Of a stretch of DNA of 10,208 nucleotides, positions 5,037 through 10,208 are shown in pieces (positions within the stretch are counted from its first letter, which is position 1; the number at the start of each line of letters is the position of its first letter). The position numbers were made by a program, and so were the translations under genes. This DNA is from Asaia bogorensis (lineage in GTDB: Bacteria > Pseudomonadota > Alphaproteobacteria > Acetobacterales > Acetobacteraceae), in contig CAMCZJ010000110.1 in the NCBI GenBank assembly GCA_945886995.1, positions 1 through 10,208 on the forward strand. Reading direction: 5' to 3'. The notes under the pieces were generated by a model that saw only the letters and a list, made by a program, of their open reading frames with translations, did no database searches and was not told where the DNA came from.

Positions 5037-6266
5037 ATGGCATCACGTCGTGAATTGATCGGGGGCTTCATCGGGGCCTTGCCGTTGAGCTTTGCGGCGG
5101 CTGAGGCCTTCGCGCAGCAGCGCCCGGCGCCAGCGCCGGCCCCGCCGCGCCGCCCCGCCGCACCGCGCCAGGATGGGGGCGCGCCGGTGACTACGGCTGT
5201 CGGCAATGTGGAGGTTCTGGCCCGTCAGGCGCTGGTGGTGGATTTCGAAACCGGCACGACCTTGCTGGAAAAGAACGCCGATGAGCGCATGCCACCATCC
5301 AGCATGTCCAAGCTCATGACCATGTATGTGGTGTTTGAACGGTTGAAGCAGGGCAGGCTGCAAATGGATCAGATGTTGCCTGTCAGTGAACGCGCCTGGC
5401 GCATGGGCGGTTCCAAGATGTTCGTTGATATCGGCCAGCAGGTGCGGGTTGAAGACCTTATTCGTGGGGTTATTGTACAATCCGGAAATGACGCCTGTAT
5501 TGTGCTGGCAGAGGCGATTTCCGGCAGCGAACAGCAATTCGCGGAACTCTTGAACGAAACCGGACGGCGCATTGGGCTGACCAACAGCAATTTCCGCAAC
5601 AGCACCGGCTGGCCCGATCCTGAACACCGCATGACTGCGCGTGATCTTTCCATCCTGGCGCGGCGGCTCATCACGGATTTCCCGGATTATTATCGCTTCT
5701 ACAATGAACGCAGCTTTCGCTTCAGCAATATCAGCCAGGACAACCGCAACCCGCTGCTGGCGCGTGTGCCTGGCGCGGATGGGTTGAAGACAGGCCATAC
5801 GGAAGAAGCCGGCTTTGGCCTGACCGGTAGCGCCATTCGCGATGGACGTCGCGTGATCCTGGTAGTGAATGGCCTGCCCAGCATGCGCGCGCGGGCGGAG
5901 GAAAGCGAACGCCTCATGGAATGGACCTTCCGCGAATTTGAAGCCGTAACATTGTTCCGGGCGCAAGATACGGTGGAAGAAGTACCGGTCTATCTTGGGG
6001 AACGCCGCACCGTGCCCATGGTGGGGGGGCGCGATATTGTGCTGACCCTGCCGCGGCGCTGGCGCGAAAGGCTTGATGTGCGGGTGCGCTACCAGGCACC
6101 GCTTGCAGCGCCGGTCATGCGTGGGCAGACCATTGGCGAATTGCAGGTGGCAGGTCAGGGGGTGCCAACCCTTTCCGTGCCCTTGGTGGCTGGGGCGGAT
6201 GTCGAAAAGCTTGGCCTTTTCCCACGCATTCCGGCGGTGATCGGGCGCTGGGTCTCCGGCGCTTGA
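5037..6266 (+). CDS. D-alanyl-D-alanine carboxypeptidase, PBP5/6 family (serine peptidase S11)
   Basis: This 409-residue enzyme should remove the terminal D-Ala from peptidoglycan stem peptides in the periplasm and so limit cross-linking. The signal peptide (1-26) begins SRRELIGG, a Tat-like twin-arginine motif, and ends with the cleavage motif AFA before QQ. A Pro/Ala/Arg-rich segment (27-50) follows. The three penicillin-binding motifs are present: SMSK with nucleophile Ser89 and Lys92, SGN (149-151), and KTG (251-253) in DGLKTGHTEEAG. A C-terminal beta domain of the PBP5 type spans about 310-400, and the last residues may form the weak membrane anchor usual in this family. A good Shine-Dalgarno supports ATG 5037. 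It follows two glycan-cleaving lipoproteins and precedes tmk by 7 bases. I cannot choose among dacA, dacC and dacD names. Confidence 0.93.
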   Translation: MASRRELIGGFIGALPLSFAAAEAFAQQRPAPAPAPPRRPAAPRQDGGAPVTTAVGNVEVLARQALVVDFETGTTLLEKNADERMPPSSMSKLMTMYVVFERLKQGRLQMDQMLPVSERAWRMGGSKMFVDIGQQVRVEDLIRGVIVQSGNDACIVLAEAISGSEQQFAELLNETGRRIGLTNSNFRNSTGWPDPEHRMTARDLSILARRLITDFPDYYRFYNERSFRFSNISQDNRNPLLARVPGADGLKTGHTEEAGFGLTGSAIRDGRRVILVVNGLPSMRARAEESERLMEWTFREFEAVTLFRAQDTVEEVPVYLGERRTVPMVGGRDIVLTLPRRWRERLDVRVRYQAPLAAPVMRGQTIGELQVAGQGVPTLSVPLVAGADVEKLGLFPRIPAVIGRWVSGA

Positions 6267-6273
6267 GACCCTG

Positions 6274-6900
6274 ATGGCGCGCGGCTTTTTCATTACGCTT
6301 GAAGGTGGCGAAGGGGCAGGGAAATCCACCCAAGCGCGGCGGCTTGCGGCAACGCTTGCGGCGGCAGGTGTGCCTGTGTTGCGCACGCGTGAGCCAGGTG
6401 GCGCGCCGGGGGCGGAGCGTATTCGTGATTTGCTGCTCTCACCCGGTTCCTGGGACAATCTGACCGAAGCGATGCTGCATTTTGCCGCGCGGCGTGAACA
6501 TGTGGTGCGCTCCATCCGCCCCATGCTCGAAGCCGGCGCCTGGGTGATTTGCGATCGTTTTGCGGATTCGACGTTGGCCTATCAGGGCGCGGGGCAGGGG
6601 CTCGCTCACGAAACCTGGGCGCGGCTCTGTGAACTGACGCTGGAAGGCTTGCAGCCCGACCTCACGCTGATTCTCGATCTGCCGGTGGAAGCGGGCTTGG
6701 CGCGCGCGGCGGGGCGGAGTGCGGCGGATCGCTATGAAAGGCTCGGTGCTGATTTCCATGCTCGTATTCGCGCGGGTTTTCACGATATCGCGCAGCGAGA
6801 GCCCGCGCGCTGCGTGGTGCTGGATGCGGCGCGGGATGCTGACAGCGTTTACGCCGCGATTGTTGAGACCCTGCGCCAAAGGCTGGGCGCCAAGCTGTGA
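6274..6900 (+). CDS. tmk: Thymidylate kinase (dTMP kinase)
   Basis: This 208-residue cytoplasmic enzyme phosphorylates dTMP to dTDP with ATP, a step of dTTP synthesis. The P-loop GGEGAGKST lies at 11-19. TREPGG (38-43) and CDRFADSTLAYQG (93-105) are the dTMP-binding and catalytic motifs of the family. LILDLPVEAGLARAAGR (132-148) leads into the arginine-bearing lid (to about 156). Length and motif order are normal. ATG 6274 is the only sensible start, as the family begins with a few residues before FITLEGGEG. No strong Shine-Dalgarno is seen, and the 7-base gap after the carboxypeptidase gene suggests translational coupling. The next gene, holB, overlaps its stop; tmk-holB is a common pairing that joins dTTP supply and replication. 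Confidence 0.97.
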   Translation: MARGFFITLEGGEGAGKSTQARRLAATLAAAGVPVLRTREPGGAPGAERIRDLLLSPGSWDNLTEAMLHFAARREHVVRSIRPMLEAGAWVICDRFADSTLAYQGAGQGLAHETWARLCELTLEGLQPDLTLILDLPVEAGLARAAGRSAADRYERLGADFHARIRAGFHDIAQREPARCVVLDAARDADSVYAAIVETLRQRLGAKL

Positions 6901-7910
6901 GCCTGCCGGAACCGCGCGCCAATCCGGAGCTGTTCGGGCATGAAAGCGCAGCCGCGACCCTGGCGGAAGCGGCGCTTTCGGGGCGTTTGCATCACGCCTG
7001 GCTGATTGCTGGCCCCGCCGGGATTGGAAAGGTGACCCTTGCGTGGCGCTTTGCGCGCTGGCTGCTGGCGGGCATGCCCGAATTCCCCAATGGAAAGCCA
7101 AGGCTTTATCTTGAACCATCGCATCCGGTGTTTCGCCGTGTCGCTGCCGAAAGCCATGCGGATTTGCTGACCATTGATGCCGATACGCTGCGCGGTGATC
7201 GCAAGCGCAACGATATCAATGTGGATGCGGCGCGGCTGATCCCAGGCTTCATGAATAAGACCGCCGCCGAGGGCGGTTGGCGCGTGGTGGTGGTTGATGG
7301 TGTGGAGACGATGAACCTCCAGGCACAAAACGCCATTTTGAAAGTGCTGGAAGAACCCCCGGCGCGGGCGATTTTGTTGCTGGTTTCCTCAGCCCCCACG
7401 CGGCTTTTGCCGACCATTCGCAGCCGTTGCCGAAGGCTCGATCTTTTCCCACTGGCCGATGCGGAAATGACGTCTTTGCTCAAGCAGCTTTTGCCGGATT
7501 TGCCTGCGGCGGATCGCGCGCGGCTGGCGGAGATGGCGGAGGGCTCGCCCGGCCGCGCCATGCAGTTGGCCGAAGGCGATGGCTTGGAATTGCAGGCTTT
7601 GGTGGAAGAATGCCTCGCCAACCTGAAGCGCCCTGACCCAGCGCGGCTGCATGCGCTGGCGGATCGCTGCGCCGCGGATCGCGGTGGCAGCGCTTTCGTG
7701 ACCTTCATGGGGCTACTGCGCGGGCGGATTGCCGCCGGGCTGCGCCAAGCCGCGCGTGGGGAAGCCGCGCCCGCCTGGGTCAGCGCCCATCCGCTTGCCG
7801 CTTGGCCCGCGCTATGGGATAGGCTCGGGCGCCTCGTGGATGAGACAGAAAGACTGAATATGGACCGCAAACAGGCAGTGCTGACAGGGCTTTCCTGGCT
7901 TTCAGCCTGA
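6897..7910 (+). CDS. holB: DNA polymerase III subunit delta prime
   Basis: This 337-residue clamp-loader subunit should help open and load the beta sliding clamp in the cytoplasm. The AAA+ fold starts with LHHAWLIAGPAGIGK, with Walker A GPAGIGK at 39-45. The Walker B strand VVVVD ends at Asp134. NAILKVLEEPP (145-155) and the sensor 1 region SSAPTRLLPTIRSRCR (164-179), with the SRC motif, identify the gamma/delta prime family. The four cysteines that bind zinc in E. coli delta prime are absent, since the segment 55-90 has no cysteine. The C-terminal collar domain is about 210-337 and less conserved. The GTG start overlaps the tmk stop by 4 bases, a coupling signal. The tmk-holB-metG-tatD order is common in alphaproteobacteria and supports the call against a DnaX-like protein. 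Confidence 0.93.
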   Translation: MSLPEPRANPELFGHESAAATLAEAALSGRLHHAWLIAGPAGIGKVTLAWRFARWLLAGMPEFPNGKPRLYLEPSHPVFRRVAAESHADLLTIDADTLRGDRKRNDINVDAARLIPGFMNKTAAEGGWRVVVVDGVETMNLQAQNAILKVLEEPPARAILLLVSSAPTRLLPTIRSRCRRLDLFPLADAEMTSLLKQLLPDLPAADRARLAEMAEGSPGRAMQLAEGDGLELQALVEECLANLKRPDPARLHALADRCAADRGGSAFVTFMGLLRGRIAAGLRQAARGEAAPAWVSAHPLAAWPALWDRLGRLVDETERLNMDRKQAVLTGLSWLSA

Positions 7911-7934
7911 ACGCGCGCCAGCAAGGCAAGAGAC

Positions 7935-9509
7935 ATGACCCAGAAGCGCTACGTCACCACGCCTATTTATTACGTCAATGACAAGCCGCATGTCGGCCAT
8001 GCCTATACCTCGGTCGCGGCGGATGTGCTGGCGCGCTGGTGGCGGCTGCAAGGTCATGAGGTGTTCTTCCTGACCGGCACGGATGAGCATGGCCAGAAGG
8101 TTGAAAAAGCCGCGCGCGATGCGGGGATGGAACCGCAAACCTTCACGGATCAAGTGAGCCAGCATTTCCGCGACCTGACCGCGACGCTCGGCCTTTCGAA
8201 TGATGATTTCATCCGCACCACGGAAGCGCGCCACAAGACGGCCTGTTCCGCGCTTTGGGAAGAATTGGCCCGGCGCGATGAAATCTACCTTGGCCATTAT
8301 GAAGGCTGGTATGCGGTGCGTGATGAGGCCTTTTATGGCCCTGATGAACTCACTGAACGCGATGGCGTGAAATACGCCCCATCAGGCGCGCCGGTGGAAT
8401 GGGTGCGTGAACCATCTTACTTCTTCCGCCTGTCCAAATGGCTGCCGGAATTGCTGCGCCGCTATGAACTGCCCGAAGGCCATGCGGAGAGGATTGATGT
8501 GCAGCCCGAAGCGCGGCGCAATGAAGTGCGCGCCTTTGTGCAGCAGGGGCTCAAGGATTTTGCGGATAGGCCGGAAAAGCTCGATCTTTCCATTTCGCGG
8601 ACCAGCTTCACCTGGGGAGTGAAAGTGCCGGGTGATCCCGCGCATGTGATGTATGTCTGGCTGGATGCGCTGACCAATTACATCACCGCCGCCGGTTACC
8701 CGGACACGAACGCCGAGCGCTGGAAGTTCTGGCCGGCGAGCGCGCATTTCGTCGGCAAGGATATTGTGCGCTTTCACGCCATCTATTGGCCGGCCTTCTT
8801 GATGGCAGCCGGGATCGCGCCCGCGAAGCGCGTTTTTGCCCATGGCTGGTGGACGATTGAGGGGCAGAAAATGTCCAAATCGCTCGGCAATGCCATTGAT
8901 CCGGTGGCCTTGGTCGCCGATTACGGGCTTGATCCGCTGCGCTATTTTCTGTTGCGCGAAGTGCCCTTTGGTGCGGATGGTGATTTTTCGCGGAAAGCGC
9001 TTGCCAATCGGCTGAACGGCGAATTGGCCGATGCGCTGGGCAATCTGGCTAATCGCACGCTTTCCCTCATTCAGCGCAATTGTGATGGCAAGCTGCCCGC
9101 GCCGGCGCCCGCCATTGGCGATGATGTGGCGCTACTGGATGCGCTTGCCGCCATGCCAGGCTTGGTTGGCAAGCATGTCGAAGACCAAGCCTTCCATCTG
9201 GCGTTGGAAGAGGTGTTTCGGGTTGTTCGCGCGGCCAATGGCTATATCACCGCGCAAGCCCCTTGGGCTTTGAAGAAGACCGACGTGACCCGCATGGAAG
9301 CCGTGTTGCGGCATCTGCATTCCGTTCTGCGCGGTGCGGCGACAGCGTTGCAACCCTTCATGCCTGGGACCATGGCGGCTTTGCTCGATCAGCTCGCCGT
9401 GCCCGAAGATGCGCGGGATTTGGCCGCGTTGGCGACACCCTTGCCCGCCGGTACGGCCCTGCCAGCCCCAAGCCCGCTCTTTCGCAAGATCGAGATCGAG
9501 GCCGCCTGA
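7935..9509 (+). CDS. metG: Methionine-tRNA ligase
   Basis: This 524-residue class I synthetase attaches methionine to initiator and elongator tRNA-Met in the cytoplasm. The Rossmann-fold catalytic domain carries the HIGH-type motif HVGH (19-22) in YYVNDKPHVGHAYT, and the KMSKS loop at 312-316. The connective insertion (about 115-235) has VRDEAFYGPDEL in place of a zinc knuckle. The only cysteines in the protein are Cys104 and Cys383, so this is the zinc-free form. The alpha-helical anticodon-binding domain starts near NRLNGELADALGNLANR (358-374). There is no C-terminal EMAP/Trbp dimerisation domain, and the protein ends at the length of short MetG forms. The start ATG 7935 follows AAGGCAAGAG. 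The stop overlaps the next start (TGATG). Confidence 0.97.
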   Translation: MTQKRYVTTPIYYVNDKPHVGHAYTSVAADVLARWWRLQGHEVFFLTGTDEHGQKVEKAARDAGMEPQTFTDQVSQHFRDLTATLGLSNDDFIRTTEARHKTACSALWEELARRDEIYLGHYEGWYAVRDEAFYGPDELTERDGVKYAPSGAPVEWVREPSYFFRLSKWLPELLRRYELPEGHAERIDVQPEARRNEVRAFVQQGLKDFADRPEKLDLSISRTSFTWGVKVPGDPAHVMYVWLDALTNYITAAGYPDTNAERWKFWPASAHFVGKDIVRFHAIYWPAFLMAAGIAPAKRVFAHGWWTIEGQKMSKSLGNAIDPVALVADYGLDPLRYFLLREVPFGADGDFSRKALANRLNGELADALGNLANRTLSLIQRNCDGKLPAPAPAIGDDVALLDALAAMPGLVGKHVEDQAFHLALEEVFRVVRAANGYITAQAPWALKKTDVTRMEAVLRHLHSVLRGAATALQPFMPGTMAALLDQLAVPEDARDLAALATPLPAGTALPAPSPLFRKIEIEAA

Positions 9510-10208
9510 TGCTCGTGGATAGCCATTGCCACCTCGATTACTATGTCGAGGCGGAAATCGCCGATGTCATTGCCCGCGCCCAGGAGGCCGGCATTGGCCG
9601 CATGGTCACCATCGGCACGCGCTTCGCCCAGGCCGAACAGGTCAAGGCGCTGACCGAACGCTTTGATTGCGTCTGGGGCACGGTTGGCATTCACCCGCAT
9701 AATGCCGGGGAAGGCCCGCTACCGGGGCCGGAGGCGCTGGCGGCGCTGGCCGATCATCCGCGTATCATCGGGCTTGGCGAAAGCGGGCTTGATTACTTCT
9801 ATGACAAGGCGCCGCGCGACTCCCAGGCAGAGAATTTCCGCAACCATATCCGCGCCGCGCAGATCACGGGCCTGCCGCTCGCGATCCATGCCCGCCAGGC
9901 GGATGAGGATATTGCCGATATTCTGTCCGAGGAACGCGAAAGGGGCGGGGCCTTCCCGTTCCTGCTGCATTGCTTCAGCAGTGGCCGGGGTTTGGCGGAA
10001 CGGGCCGTGGAGATGGGTGGCTATGTTTCCTTCTCCGGCATTCTGACCTTCCCGAAAAGCGAGGAATTGCGGGAGATTGCGCGCGATATCCCCGCTGATC
10101 GGCTGCTGGTGGAAACCGATGCGCCGTACCTGGCGCCCGTGCCCTTCCGCGGCAAGCGCTGCGAACCCGCCATGGTGGCCCATACCGCCAAGGTGCTGGC
10201 CGGCGTGC
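9509..10208 (+). CDS. TatD-family metal-dependent hydrolase (3' end outside the window)
   Basis: The frame is open from ATG 9509 to the window edge, 233 codons, with no stop. The protein is a TIM-barrel metallohydrolase of the TatD type; members studied elsewhere are DNases or nucleic-acid hydrolases. The metal ligands are in order: HCH (His6, His8) in VDSHCHLDY, Glu91 in GLGESGLDYFYD, His127 in AIHAR, His154 in LHCFS, and Asp204 in ETDAPYLAP. PVPFRGKRCEPA (210-221) is the family motif after the last ligand. About 25-30 residues are probably missing at the C-terminus. ATG 9509 shares its A with the metG stop (TGATG), so the genes are probably coupled. The family is sure; the actual substrate is not known from sequence. 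Confidence 0.94.
   Translation, partial: MLVDSHCHLDYYVEAEIADVIARAQEAGIGRMVTIGTRFAQAEQVKALTERFDCVWGTVGIHPHNAGEGPLPGPEALAALADHPRIIGLGESGLDYFYDKAPRDSQAENFRNHIRAAQITGLPLAIHARQADEDIADILSEERERGGAFPFLLHCFSSGRGLAERAVEMGGYVSFSGILTFPKSEELREIARDIPADRLLVETDAPYLAPVPFRGKRCEPAMVAHTAKVLAGV

Noticed and set aside
4229..5206. Minus-strand open frame of 325 codons across rlpA
   Set aside because: It is low-complexity Arg/Ala/Gly sequence opposite a gene with a lipobox, barrel and SPOR domain. No recognisable domain or start signal supports it.
5043..6524. Long minus-strand open frame of 493 codons across the carboxypeptidase gene
   Set aside because: It is antisense to a gene with all three penicillin-binding motifs and extends into tmk. 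The composition (rich in His, Arg, Gln, Pro) is typical of a shadow in GC-rich DNA.
1..10208. Mobile element, CRISPR array, prophage or defence system
   Set aside because: I saw no transposase, integrase, phage or nuclease-toxin gene, no terminal inverted repeats with target duplications, and no spaced direct repeats. Apart from the MmgE/PrpD gene, whose role is open, the genes are core housekeeping genes.

Overview
The window looks like chromosomal core DNA of an alphaproteobacterium. I would guess Rhodospirillales, probably near Acetobacteraceae. This rests on GC-rich coding sequence, a tandem pair of cyclophilins, the run tmk-holB-metG-tatD next to cell-wall genes, and a methionyl-tRNA synthetase without zinc cysteines. 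The taxonomic call is inference; no 16S or other marker lies in the window.

Layout. Bases 1-25 are the last codons of an upstream gene. Bases 41-1127 hold two tandem cyclophilin-type peptidyl-prolyl isomerases, about 78% identical by hand alignment: the first carries an export signal and the second does not. Bases 1128-1572 are a protein-free tRNA island. It holds a hairpin, a degraded tRNA-Lys-like fragment, an intact tRNA-Lys(UUU) on the plus strand, and a convergent tRNA-Ser(UGA) on the minus strand. A MmgE/PrpD-family gene follows on the minus strand (1573-2973), with a clear Shine-Dalgarno and a GTG start.

From about 3082 a tightly packed plus-strand block runs to the window end. It encodes an MltB-type lytic transglycosylase lipoprotein, an RlpA-like lipoprotein with a SPOR domain, a D-Ala-D-Ala carboxypeptidase (PBP5/6 type), thymidylate kinase, DNA polymerase III delta prime, methionyl-tRNA synthetase, and a TatD-family metal-dependent hydrolase cut off by the window edge. 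Several junctions overlap (GTGA at 4104 and 6897, TGATG at 9507), which suggests one operon with translational coupling. The first three genes act on peptidoglycan outside the cytoplasm: glycan-strand cleavage, septal remodelling and peptide trimming. The next four act in nucleotide supply, replication, translation and nucleic-acid clean-up, so the operon links envelope growth with growth-related housekeeping.

I found no CRISPR array, insertion sequence, prophage, toxin-antitoxin pair or defence system, and nothing that supports a new multi-gene system. The points most worth a second look are the tRNA-Lys relic, the RlpA variant that lacks the usual SWYG segment, the hairpin next to the carboxypeptidase ribosome binding site, the inverted repeats in the divergent mmgE/mltB promoter region, and the Tat-like signals on several exported proteins.
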